Positions 10,124 through 18,311 of a stretch of DNA of 64,000 nt are shown here, one piece after another. Within the stretch, counting starts at the first letter, position 1. The number at the start of each line of letters is the position of its first letter. Both the position numbers and the translations under genes were made by a program. The notes beneath the pieces are model-generated. The model saw only the letters and a list, made by a program, of their open reading frames with translations, had not been told where the DNA came from and did no database searches. This DNA is from Agaribacterium haliotis (GTDB taxonomy: Bacteria; Pseudomonadota; Gammaproteobacteria; Pseudomonadales; Cellvibrionaceae): positions 265,674-329,673 of the forward strand of contig NZ_NKQJ01000003.1 of the NCBI RefSeq assembly GCF_002312815.1, given 5' to 3'.

Positions 10124-10777
10124 TTACTGCAGGCTCAGGGCCTCTTGAGGAACGATATCGGCAACAATGGTTTCTGTTTTGGTAACAATCAGCACATCAC
10201 CGGCTTTAACGTGCTTTAACTTAGACATATCGTTTACCGCTTCAAGCTCCGTCTCACCATCTTTATTCTTCAGAGTGATATTGCCCGCTTCCCTATCGAT
10301 CGCGGCGATTAACAAGGTTGCCTGCATCTCGTCGATTTTAACTAAACCCGGCTCTTCACCATCTTCCGAGCCGACGATAACCTCGGATTCAACCTTATCG
10401 AGGCGCACCCCCTGCCCCGCACGCACCTCATAGGTGGTCACTGTTTCGTACTGCGCTGCGAGAATATCGCCAACCTTAATATCGCCGAGGTTTTCCAAAG
10501 CAGAGCTGACTTTAACTGTGCCAACAGCACCGTCATCGGTTTTAAAACTAAGCTCGCGAGTAGCGGTATTTAACGCCGTTACCGTCGCGCTTTTGTAACT
10601 CTGCTCGGTGGTTGAAATCATCGGCTTGTCAGCCAGCGCCGACGTATCGTTCGCAACCGGCGCAGCTGTGGCGGTATCAGCAACGGGTGGTTGGGCAGCC
10701 GGCTCAGCGGCTTTCTCAGAGCAGGCACTGATAACGGCAATAACAGTAGCAACGGCGACAAGGCGGGTAGTATTCAT
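10124..10777 (-). CDS. Lipoprotein, paralogue of the adjacent upstream lipoprotein
   Basis: Starting at MNTTRLVAVATVIAVISACSE (ATG 10777), the protein has a lipoprotein signal peptide with lipobox ISAC and should be a membrane-anchored periplasmic protein of 217 residues. After an Ala/Pro-rich linker there are two similar beta-rich segments. Each contains the pattern VTALNTATRELSFKTDDG ... VKVGDILAAQYE and AAIDREAGNITLKNKDGE ... VKAGDVLIVTKTE. That is two copies of a small barrel-like unit closing with K(V/A)GD. No function is assigned. A terminator lies directly upstream, between it and its paralogue, so expression would need its own promoter or readthrough. Confidence 0.75.
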   Translation of the reverse strand: MNTTRLVAVATVIAVISACSEKAAEPAAQPPVADTATAAPVANDTSALADKPMISTTEQSYKSATVTALNTATRELSFKTDDGAVGTVKVSSALENLGDIKVGDILAAQYETVTTYEVRAGQGVRLDKVESEVIVGSEDGEEPGLVKIDEMQATLLIAAIDREAGNITLKNKDGETELEAVNDMSKLKHVKAGDVLIVTKTETIVADIVPQEALSLQ

Positions 10778-10799
10778 GAACGTATTTCCTTTTTCTAAC

Positions 10800-10823
10800 A
10801 AAAAACGCCGGGCTGCGCCCGGC
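10800..10823 (-). terminator. Terminator between the two lipoprotein paralogues
   Basis: On the minus strand a 7-bp perfect stem GCCGGGC/GCCCGGC with a 3-base loop is followed by GTTTTTTG. It sits between the stop of the upstream lipoprotein (10832) and the start of the downstream one (10777), and should uncouple or attenuate their transcription. Confidence 0.8.
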
Positions 10824-10831
10824 TTTGATGC

Positions 10832-11539
10832 TTATTCAGCAGCTTCCATCACTTCGACAGCGGGGTTCTCTGTCACATCGATGGCCACAGCCTCTGACAC
10901 TGAGACAATTAAGCGGTCACCGACTTTGGCTTTTTTCAGGTTTTCCGGGTTAGCCGCGCTGTACTCTTGCTCAACACCGTCGACATCGGTCAACTTAAAG
11001 GTATTGTTCTCAAGGTTAATGGCACTGACTTCAAATGCTTCGGCGCTTTCTTCGACCATCGCCACACCCGGTTTCTGGCCTTCTTCTGCACGCACCATCG
11101 CCGCGGCATCTACCTGACCGAGCTCAACCTCGTCCGCTTCAACCAGCTCAAAACTAACAGTAGTCACATATTCCGCAGTAACAACATCGCCGACCACAAC
11201 TTCACTTAAATTGCGCGCATCGTCGCTAACCACAATAGATAACTCGCCGCCGTCTTCACCAAGCAAAGTCACCACGCGAGTGTCATAGTCAACCGCCTTG
11301 ACGGTCGCCGTGACAATGGAGTCGTAAGTTGCCGAAACATACGGCATGTCATCGCGTGCCGACTCGGCCTCAGGGCGCTCATCGACCACCACCTCTACAG
11401 GTGTTTCTGAGACAAGCAGCTCTTGTTCAACCACAGTGGGTTCGCTGTCATCCGATTTAGAGCACGCAGCAAGTGCGGCAACAGAAATGAACACAGCAAG
11501 CGTTTTGAGGCAGGTATTAATTGCGAGAGGTTTTTTCAT
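10832..11539 (-). CDS. Lipoprotein, paralogue of the adjacent downstream lipoprotein
   Basis: Starting at ATG 11539 (MKKPLAINTCLKTLAVFISV...), it has a signal peptide with lipobox LAAC near residue 25, giving a 235-residue acidic lipoprotein. A longer frame reaches 11671, but its leader lacks signal-peptide character. The mature part repeats the pattern seen in the neighbour: VTATVKAVDYDTRVVTLLGEDG ... VVVGDVVTAEYVTTVSFE, then EVSAINLENNTFKLTDVDG ... AKVGDRLIVSVSEAV. The shared architecture and adjacency indicate tandem duplication followed by divergence. The biological role is unknown; the fold could bind a metal or polysaccharide, but no ligand residues can be pointed to. Confidence 0.75.
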   Translation of the reverse strand: MKKPLAINTCLKTLAVFISVAALAACSKSDDSEPTVVEQELLVSETPVEVVVDERPEAESARDDMPYVSATYDSIVTATVKAVDYDTRVVTLLGEDGGELSIVVSDDARNLSEVVVGDVVTAEYVTTVSFELVEADEVELGQVDAAAMVRAEEGQKPGVAMVEESAEAFEVSAINLENNTFKLTDVDGVEQEYSAANPENLKKAKVGDRLIVSVSEAVAIDVTENPAVEVMEAAE

Positions 11540-11842
11540 GATCCGGTCCTTAATCAAGTTTTCGAGTTCGACATCGCCCCCCAAGCGGCTGGCCGCGGCA
11601 CTGTCAAACGTATCGCGACACCAATGTCCAGCAAAGAGCTTATCCCAGCTGCTGTTTAAAGTTAACGACATTCAAAAATTTTTTACGCAAATAGATCAAA
11701 TCTGAAAGCCCAAAAACTTAAGTTTTTGTCACAAGCTGACTTAGAGTGCAGGGCAAGACATGTTTTAGGCCGGAAGCAAGCCAGGCTCCCAGCGGCAAAC
11801 AAAACGCCCGCCGGGAGCCAAGGTATATAAGTGGAGTAAAAG
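11540..11842. other. Non-coding gap with inverted repeat downstream of nhaA
   Basis: No gene is seen. An imperfect stem GGCTCCC (11784-11790)/GGGAGCC (11813-11819) lies just after the nhaA stop and may help end nhaA transcription, although no T run follows on the minus strand. The rest would hold the promoter of the lipoprotein gene starting at 11539; AT-rich sequence around 11670-11730 is the likeliest place. Confidence 0.35.
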
Positions 11843-13051
11843 CTAGTGCGAAGCGGCGGCCTGTGTTTTTTCCGCCCCGGGCTCGGCTTTTGGCAAGCAG
11901 CGGTGCAAAATAATAAAGCCGAGTACGCCGGAGGCCAGCGAGCCCATCAAGATGCCGAGACGCTCGTCAAAAACCATATTAATGCCGGTCTCCTGAAACG
12001 CCAGCGAGCCAATAAATAAACTCATGGTAAAACCGATACCGCAAAGGGCGCTCGCCCCCCACAAGCTCATTTTGCTCATGCCCTGAGGCAACTTGATCCA
12101 GCCAAACAGCACCGGCAACATACAGAACAGCAGCACGCCAATTTGTTTACCAAAAAACAGGCCCAGAGCAATGCCAAGCGGCACCCCGTGCATAACTTGA
12201 TCAATGCCGACTTTGGCAAAATTAATACCTGCATTACAAAAGGCAAAGACCGGCAGCGTGATCAAAAACACTGTCGAGTGCAGGTCGTGCTCAAGCGCTT
12301 TTAACGGCGAACGCTCAGGGTTATCGCTGTCTCGCATCGGGATAAACATGGCGATCAGCACGCCAGCTAAAGTCGCGTGCACACCGGATTTAAGCAAGGC
12401 CACCCACATCACTAAACCAACGGCGGTATAGGGCCCGAGCTTGGCAACCCCTGTGCGATTTAAAACCAGTAAAATACCGGTGCATACGCCGGCAATAATC
12501 AGTGCTTCGGTACTGATGTTGGCGGTGTAAAACATCGCAATAATGATGATGGCGCCGACATCGTCAAAAATTGCGAGTGAGGTTAAAAACACTTTTAAGC
12601 TTAGCGGCACGCGCGAACCGAGCAATGCCAACACCCCCAGTGCAAAGGCAATATCCGTCGCCGCGGGGATGGCCCAGCCCGAAAGTGCAGACTCGCTATC
12701 TTTATTGATCAACACATAAATAAGCGCCGGCGCGGCCATACCGCCGATGGCACCGAGCCCCGGCAAGATGATATTGCGCTTGTCACTTAACTCGCCATCG
12801 AGAAACTCGCGCTTTAACTCGAGCCCAACCAATAAAAAGAAGAAAGCCATCAAACCATCGTTGACCCACAGCAGCAGCGGCTTGGCAATTTCAAGCGCGC
12901 CGACTTGCACCACCACAGGGGTGTCGAGCAGCAGCTTGTAATAGGGTTTTAACAGCGGCGCATTGGCAAAAAGCAAGGCCAAAAACGTGGCACTGAACAG
13001 CAGTACCGGGCCGGCCAATTGGTGGTGAACATAACGCTTAATAAGATTCAT
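11843..13051 (-). CDS. nhaA: Na+/H+ antiporter NhaA
   Basis: Inner-membrane electrogenic antiporter expelling Na+ for H+ in pH and salt homeostasis. It is 402 residues with about 12 hydrophobic segments. Family signatures are present: NDGLMAFFFLLVGLELKRE, AIPAATDIAFALGVL with the aspartate of the discontinuous helix, and LAIFDDVGAIIII, whose paired aspartates form the ion-binding site. The start is at ATG 13051 (MNLIKRYVHHQLAGPVLLF). It stands alone, divergent from ettA. Na+/H+ exchange fits the marine setting suggested by the rest of the window. Confidence 0.97.
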   Translation of the reverse strand: MNLIKRYVHHQLAGPVLLFSATFLALLFANAPLLKPYYKLLLDTPVVVQVGALEIAKPLLLWVNDGLMAFFFLLVGLELKREFLDGELSDKRNIILPGLGAIGGMAAPALIYVLINKDSESALSGWAIPAATDIAFALGVLALLGSRVPLSLKVFLTSLAIFDDVGAIIIIAMFYTANISTEALIIAGVCTGILLVLNRTGVAKLGPYTAVGLVMWVALLKSGVHATLAGVLIAMFIPMRDSDNPERSPLKALEHDLHSTVFLITLPVFAFCNAGINFAKVGIDQVMHGVPLGIALGLFFGKQIGVLLFCMLPVLFGWIKLPQGMSKMSLWGASALCGIGFTMSLFIGSLAFQETGINMVFDERLGILMGSLASGVLGFIILHRCLPKAEPGAEKTQAAASH

Positions 13052-13222
13052 TCAAAGCCTCAAAACTAAAAGAGTTCCCTAAGCCCGCTAACGCGGACAC
13101 GGCGCGGTGTTGCGCCCAATTCAGCATAGGACAACAAAACTACCATAAAATTTGCTTTGATCCCCTAGTTTCGCTAACTTGCGCGCAACTCTTTTTATTG
13201 CAGATCCTACTGAGGACAGCCC

Positions 13223-14887
13223 GTGGCTCAATACGTTTATACGATGAACCGGGTCGGTAAAATCGTACCGCCCAAACGCGAAATTTTAAAAGATATCAGC
13301 CTATCTTTTTTCCCCGGCGCCAAGATTGGCGTACTGGGCCTAAACGGCGCAGGTAAATCCACCCTGCTGCGTATTATGGCCGGTATCGACACCGATATTA
13401 TCGGTGAAGCCCGGCCAATGCCCGACATTAAAGTCGGCTACTTGCCCCAGGAGCCGCAGCTGAACGAAGACAAAGACGTGCGCGGCAACGTTGAAGAAGG
13501 CATGCAAGAAGCCATCGATGCGCTCGAGGGCCTCAATGCCGTTTACGCCGCCTATGCCGAGCCCGACGCCGACTTCGACAAACTCGCCAAAGAGCAGGCC
13601 AAGCACGAAGACGTTATTCAAGCCTGGGATGCGCACAATCTTGAGCACAAGCTCGAAGTTGCCGCCGACGCCCTGCGCCTACCGCCGTGGGATGCCCAAA
13701 TTGCCAAACTCTCCGGCGGTGAAAAACGCCGGGTAGCCCTGTGCCGCCTGCTATTAAGTCGCCCCGATATGCTGCTGCTCGACGAGCCAACTAACCACCT
13801 CGATGCCGAATCCGTTTTCTGGCTCGAGCGCTTTCTCGCCGACTTCAGCGGCACCGTGGTTGCCATTACCCACGATCGCTACTTCCTCGACAACGCCGCC
13901 GGCTGGATCCTCGAGCTCGACCGCGGCCGCGGTATCCCTTACGAGGGCAACTACAGCAGCTGGCTTGAACAAAAAGAAGCGCGACTCGCCCAGGAAGAGC
14001 GCAGCGAAGCCGCGCGTGAAAAAGCGGTTAAAGCCGAATTGGAATGGGTTCGCAAAAACCCGAAAGGCCGCCAGGCGAAAAACAAGGCGCGCCTGTCTCG
14101 TTTTGAAGAAATGCAAAGCCAGGAATTCCAGTCTCGCAACGAAACCAACGAGATCTACATTCCACCCGGTGAGCGCCTCGGCGACAAGGTTATTGAATTT
14201 CATAATGTCAGCAAAGGTTTTGGCGATAGGCAACTGATTGAAAACTTAAGTTTTACTGTGCCCAAAGGTGCCATCGTCGGCATTATCGGCGGCAACGGTG
14301 CCGGTAAATCGACCCTGTTCCGCATGATTAACGGCACTGAAACTCCGGACAGCGGTGAGCTGGTCATCGGCGAAACCGTCAAGGTTGCCTACGTTGAGCA
14401 GGGTCGCGAAGGCCTCAACGACGACGACAGTGTCTGGCAGGCTATTAGCGGCGGCGCCGATATCTTGCAAATCGGCAACTACGAAGTTCAAAGCCGCGCC
14501 TATGTTGGCCGTTTTAACTTCAAAGGCTCTGATCAGCAAAAGCGCGTCGGCGAACTCTCCGGTGGTGAGCGCGGTCGCCTGCACCTGGCCAATACCCTAA
14601 AACAAGGCGCCAATGTACTGCTGCTTGATGAACCGTCAAACGACCTCGACGTTGAAACCCTGCGCGCGCTTGAAGAAGCCATCTTAGCCTTCCCCGGTTC
14701 GGCCTTGATTATCTCGCACGACCGCTGGTTCCTCGATCGTGTGGCTACTCACATCCTCGCCTACGAAGGCGATTCTGAAGTGGTCTTTTTTGAGGGCAAC
14801 TACAGCGAGTACCACGACGACTTTATCGCCCGCAAAGGCGAAAATGCCCAGCCTCAACGCATGAAATATAAGCCGATTAAGGCTTAA
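13223..14887 (+). CDS. ettA: Energy-dependent translational throttle ABC-F protein EttA
   Basis: Soluble ABC-F ATPase that binds the ribosomal E site and gates the first elongation step according to energy state. 554 residues, start GTG at 13223 (MAQYVYTMNRVGKIVPP), as in orthologues, preceded by a TGAGGA ribosome site. Two nucleotide-binding domains are visible: Walker A GLNGAGKST and GGNGAGKST, signatures LSGGEKRRVAL and LSGGERGRLHL, and Walker B LLLDEPTNHLD and LLLDEPSNDLD. Between them is the arm/linker with the charged LEWVRKNPKGRQAKNKARL motif typical of EttA. No transmembrane segments are present, as expected. Confidence 0.97.
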   Translation: MAQYVYTMNRVGKIVPPKREILKDISLSFFPGAKIGVLGLNGAGKSTLLRIMAGIDTDIIGEARPMPDIKVGYLPQEPQLNEDKDVRGNVEEGMQEAIDALEGLNAVYAAYAEPDADFDKLAKEQAKHEDVIQAWDAHNLEHKLEVAADALRLPPWDAQIAKLSGGEKRRVALCRLLLSRPDMLLLDEPTNHLDAESVFWLERFLADFSGTVVAITHDRYFLDNAAGWILELDRGRGIPYEGNYSSWLEQKEARLAQEERSEAAREKAVKAELEWVRKNPKGRQAKNKARLSRFEEMQSQEFQSRNETNEIYIPPGERLGDKVIEFHNVSKGFGDRQLIENLSFTVPKGAIVGIIGGNGAGKSTLFRMINGTETPDSGELVIGETVKVAYVEQGREGLNDDDSVWQAISGGADILQIGNYEVQSRAYVGRFNFKGSDQQKRVGELSGGERGRLHLANTLKQGANVLLLDEPSNDLDVETLRALEEAILAFPGSALIISHDRWFLDRVATHILAYEGDSEVVFFEGNYSEYHDDFIARKGENAQPQRMKYKPIKA

Positions 14888-14932
14888 CACGAGCCGTTGG
14901 CCACTCAGAGTGAACACGGCAGTTAACAAAAC

Positions 14933-14982
14933 AAAGGTGAGGGAACGAATGGGAAATGGCTATCGCCCCTCGCCTTTATTTT
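14933..14982 (+). terminator. Terminator after ettA
   Basis: AAAGGTGAGGG (14933-14943) pairs with CCCTCGCCTTT (14967-14977) with one G-T wobble; the sequence then continues ATTTTG. It lies about 45 bases beyond the ettA stop. Confidence 0.6.
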
Positions 14983-15136
14983 GCGCTTGAGACTGCGAAT
15001 AAAAAAAATCGGCGATACGGGCAAAAAGTAGCTTTAAAAAACACCCATAAAAAATCATTTCCCTATTTGCGAAGCGCGCTCCCGGCCATCTACACTGTAT
15101 GCGTAAACTGCACGCGTACACAGGCCGGGAATTGCC

Positions 15137-15517
15137 ATGTCAGACTCAAGCGAACGTCGACGCTTTACCAGGGTTAACTTCGATACCGCCGCGACCCTCG
15201 CCCAGGGCGAGAGTGTCAGCCACACTCAACTTGTCGATATCAGCCTTAAAGGCGTGCTGCTTAAAACGCCAGCTAACTACGAGCTGCGCGCCGACCAGGG
15301 TGTCGACATCAGCATCTTTTTAAATAAAGAAACTGAAATACAGATGAAGGTTGAGCTTGTGCACAGCAGCAACCGCTATCTGGGTTTTCACTGTGTCAGC
15401 CTCGATGTCGAAAGCGCCAGTCACTTGCGCCGCTTAATCGAGCTCAATATCGACGACGCAGGCGCCGCCGATCGAGTGCTCGATGAACTCTTATTCAGCC
15501 ATGAGAGCACCCAGTGA
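15137..15517 (+). CDS. PilZ domain protein, first of an overlapping pair
   Basis: A 126-residue protein consisting mainly of one PilZ domain, the c-di-GMP receptor fold. The N-terminal arginine cluster ERRRFTRV matches the RxxxR c-di-GMP-binding motif, and DISLKGVLL matches the second (D/N)xSxxG motif. Residues 95-126 form a helical tail. The effector target is unknown. The ATG at 15137 lacks a strong Shine-Dalgarno but fits the domain boundary. The stop overlaps the GTG start of the next PilZ gene (GTGA), implying translational coupling. Confidence 0.9.
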   Translation: MSDSSERRRFTRVNFDTAATLAQGESVSHTQLVDISLKGVLLKTPANYELRADQGVDISIFLNKETEIQMKVELVHSSNRYLGFHCVSLDVESASHLRRLIELNIDDAGAADRVLDELLFSHESTQ

Positions 15518-15843
15518 GCCACGAGCTGCGCCAAAAACCGCGCTTTCGTTTGCGAACTTACGTGACTGTATTTAATCGAGACGGCGATGCTGCGCAGTCC
15601 AAAAGCATCGAAGCACACCTGCTTAATATCAGTGAGCACGGCGCTTTAATTGCCGTGCTCGAAGCGCAGCAGCAAAAAAACGGCGAGCAGCTTAAGCTGC
15701 TCATTAGCTTAAACAAACATACAAAGCTCGAGCTCAACGCAAGCATTGCCCACCAAAAAGCACACTACCTCGGCCTGCGTTTTGGCGAGCTTTCCAGCAG
15801 TCAAAAGCAAGCACTGCAAGACTTGCTCAATGAACTTGCCTAG
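15514..15843 (+). CDS. PilZ domain protein, second of an overlapping pair
   Basis: A 109-residue protein starting with GTG at 15514 and overlapping the preceding stop by 4 bases. The N-terminus QKPRFRLRTYV gives an RxRxR-like version of the c-di-GMP motif, and LLNISEHGALI is the NxSxxG motif. A helical C-terminus follows (SSSQKQALQDLLNEL). It is similar in layout to its neighbour, so a tandem duplication is likely. The two could form a heterodimer; that is inference from coupling. Confidence 0.87.
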   Translation: MSHELRQKPRFRLRTYVTVFNRDGDAAQSKSIEAHLLNISEHGALIAVLEAQQQKNGEQLKLLISLNKHTKLELNASIAHQKAHYLGLRFGELSSSQKQALQDLLNELA

Positions 15844-15845
15844 AG

Positions 15846-15867
15846 CCTGTTAACACTCATTAAATAC
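15846..15867. repeat. Copy of a dispersed 22-bp sequence
   Basis: CCTGTTAACACTCATTAAATAC here recurs with two mismatches at 21552-21573. This copy overlaps the last codons and stop of the minus-strand outer-membrane protein gene, so it may have replaced that gene's original 3' end. Confidence 0.55.
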
Positions 15868-17140
15868 TGGTCCAGGCGGAACCGGCGGTAATGTACCAAA
15901 CTAAACCATCGGGCCCTTCAGCGAAATCCATCCCCATATCCATGCCATAGCGGCGCGCTATGCGATAGCGAAAACCCAGGCCATAGGCATTGCGCTTGGG
16001 CGTATCAAATAAGTCTTCGCCGCTGGTAGCAGCGAGGCCACTGCCGGCAAATACCAGCGTTCTCCAGCGCGAATTAAGCGCATAGCCCAACTCGGTTTCG
16101 GCCATCGCCACCTTCATGCCCTGGTAACGCATCGCAGGAATGCCACGCAACTGAATCGAGGGCAGCGCAAACGGCGGTAAAAACTCGGCATTGGCTGCCT
16201 GCTCGGCCTGCAGTTTTAAACCGAGATTCCAACGCCGAGATAAGGGCCAGAAATTCAAACCCTGAAAACTACTGAGATCGTAGTTCAGATCACTGCCGAG
16301 CGCTTCGTCAAACTTTTTCCAGTTAAGCTGATACTGATAGCCGTGCAAGGGCGTAAAAATATTATCGCGGCTATCGTATTCAAGCACCACGCCGAGCGCA
16401 GAGGTTGTTACATCAACCGTCAGCAGTTGTTTCAGCTCATCAGACCACTCTGGCGGCAGCACATTATCGAGTGAGCCCAAGTTTTTTGGGCCGAGCTCTG
16501 CTTTAATATAGTTTTGAGTCAGCCCGGCAAACCAACGGCTTTCAGCGACGCGAAACTTCAAGCTTTGCACCACCGCCAGGGCTTCGGTATTTATCGTAAT
16601 AGGCTTGGGCAACTGCAGTGAACCAAAACCATAAAAATCCAGATTAATACTGCCGCCACCGCCGCCGCCGGCATAACGAATCGCACCGTTTCGGAAAAAG
16701 CCCAAATGACCACCGCCAACAAACCAGCTGTCATTGCCGGTATAGGCGCCGGCCAAAGCCGTCACGTTTGGCGGCAATAAATATTTACCGGCATTGCTCT
16801 GTGCATTTTTCATCGCCTGCAGGCGCTTATTTTTATTTTCTTCACTCTCGTTAAAAAACAAACCCGCCATACCCAGGCCGCCGTCGACGGACGGATCGGT
16901 AATAATGATCGGCACAGGTAAAAATCCGTAGGCGTTTTGCGACAGGAAGGTTGAAAAATCTAACTTGCCGTCAAGCGGGTCAAAAAACTGTGAGGCATAG
17001 GCCCTGTTGCCAGTGCTCGCTAAAGCTAACAACAAAAAAACAACCAGCGCCCGGCGGGCCGCAGCAGAGCTAAAATCGATTCTACTATGCACACCAGCAA
17101 AACATTTTAAACGTAAACAACACTCACGAGCCGCTTGCAT
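15860..17140 (-). CDS. BamA/Omp85-superfamily-like outer membrane barrel protein
   Basis: A 426-residue exported protein. A hydrophobic signal segment (ALVVFLLLALASTGNRAYA) is preceded by an unusually long basic leader of about 30 residues, so the true start could lie further in. The mature part has alternating beta strands and the surface-antigen (D15-like) pattern: VVLEYDSRDNIFTPLHGYQYQLN, IQLRGIPAMRYQGMKVAMAETELGYAL, and AYGLGFRYRIARRYGMDMGMDFA, ending near an aromatic strand. POTRA domains are absent, so this is a short barrel-only member, not BamA itself. Its start is one base after the stop of the upstream outer-membrane gene, so they form an operon. Function unknown. Confidence 0.78.
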   Translation of the reverse strand: MQAARECCLRLKCFAGVHSRIDFSSAAARRALVVFLLLALASTGNRAYASQFFDPLDGKLDFSTFLSQNAYGFLPVPIIITDPSVDGGLGMAGLFFNESEENKNKRLQAMKNAQSNAGKYLLPPNVTALAGAYTGNDSWFVGGGHLGFFRNGAIRYAGGGGGGSINLDFYGFGSLQLPKPITINTEALAVVQSLKFRVAESRWFAGLTQNYIKAELGPKNLGSLDNVLPPEWSDELKQLLTVDVTTSALGVVLEYDSRDNIFTPLHGYQYQLNWKKFDEALGSDLNYDLSSFQGLNFWPLSRRWNLGLKLQAEQAANAEFLPPFALPSIQLRGIPAMRYQGMKVAMAETELGYALNSRWRTLVFAGSGLAATSGEDLFDTPKRNAYGLGFRYRIARRYGMDMGMDFAEGPDGLVWYITAGSAWTSI

Positions 17141-17141
17141 A

Positions 17142-18161
17142 TTAAGGCCTATAGGTCACAGACATAATTAAATTGTCGCGCGAACCGAGCGTACCGAGCT
17201 CGCTTTGAACGGACCAAGCCTTACTGATATCCCAATTAAAACCAAGCAGTAAATTCCACTTGTCTTTATTTTCTTGACGAATATTAAAATCGACATCGGT
17301 TTGATCGCCGAGACCGGGAATATCAGAGGTATCAAAACTAACCCGACCGGGCAGCAGTACATCGGTATCTAAATACGTTGCGCCCGCATAAACCGCGAGA
17401 GTGCCCATCTGCTGTACATCACCGGTAACACCAAAACGAGGGCTAATATTAATGGCTGTGACGGTTTTTTCGACAATATCGACATCGGTCCAGGCATAGG
17501 TCATCGGCAGCGTCACAAAAAACTGGCGCCAGCCCATTGCCAAATTAGTGCCGAGGCTAACATTTGAGCCGCGATAGCTCGGTTCAGCAAGGCCACTGAA
17601 GCTTCTAGCACAGGCCTTCGGCGCCAAAAGCCCGCTGCAATCTATGCCTAAAAAGCCGAGTAAATCCTCACCGGCAATGCTTATCGGTATCTCACCTTGG
17701 CCCTGCATTTTTCCGTAAGTGACATAGACATTCATAAACGGGAACAACCATGCATCGGCTTTTAATTGCACATTTTGGTTTTCAATGCGCGGCGTGCCAA
17801 AGTCGACAAAGTCTATCGGCAACTCTTGCCCGTCATTAATGCGCACACTGAGATCGGTCAAGATTAAATCCTGGCGCACGGTGTTGGGAATAATCGCAAA
17901 GCCGTAGGGCCGCGGTAAGTCAAAACCGAGATCAATCACCTGTTGAGCCATAAATGGCAGTGAATACGGCCAGGGCTCTGCTTCTGTGTCACGGTCTGTT
18001 CGCGCCGTCCCCAGCGCCCGCTCCTCAAGTGTCGGATAGGTTTCGCCTCCGCGCACGGTAGTCGAACTAGACAAACGACTCGTCTCTTCTGCGCTTAAAA
18101 ACGAAGAAAAAAAGATCGAAATAAGCGTTAGCGCTACTGAAGAAATAATAAAGCGAAACAT
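17142..18161 (-). CDS. Putative outer membrane protein of unknown function
   Basis: Starting at ATG 18161 (MFRFIISSVALTLISIFFSS) the protein has a signal peptide cleaved near SAEE and about 339 residues. The mature part is rich in beta strands with the flavour of a porin-like barrel: WLFPFMNVYVTYGKM, GTNLAMGWRQFFVTLPMTYAWTDVD, and a C-terminal SQ/TYRP end. It contains a possible disulfide pair (GIDCSGLLAPKACA). No family is recognised with confidence. It is translationally adjacent (1 base) to the BamA-like gene downstream, so the two probably act together at the outer membrane. It is divergent from the OmpA-type gene. Confidence 0.7.
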   Translation of the reverse strand: MFRFIISSVALTLISIFFSSFLSAEETSRLSSSTTVRGGETYPTLEERALGTARTDRDTEAEPWPYSLPFMAQQVIDLGFDLPRPYGFAIIPNTVRQDLILTDLSVRINDGQELPIDFVDFGTPRIENQNVQLKADAWLFPFMNVYVTYGKMQGQGEIPISIAGEDLLGFLGIDCSGLLAPKACARSFSGLAEPSYRGSNVSLGTNLAMGWRQFFVTLPMTYAWTDVDIVEKTVTAINISPRFGVTGDVQQMGTLAVYAGATYLDTDVLLPGRVSFDTSDIPGLGDQTDVDFNIRQENKDKWNLLLGFNWDISKAWSVQSELGTLGSRDNLIMSVTYRP

Positions 18162-18311
18162 AATTGGCACCTGAGTTCCTTTTACCGTCATTTTATGCTC
18201 ATAAATCAAGTTTAAACTGATGAAGCGACAAAGATTTGTCACCAAAAGAACATACAAATGGATTACCATGCCAGCTCAAGCCTTACGCATACATTAATAT
18301 GGAGAACAATG

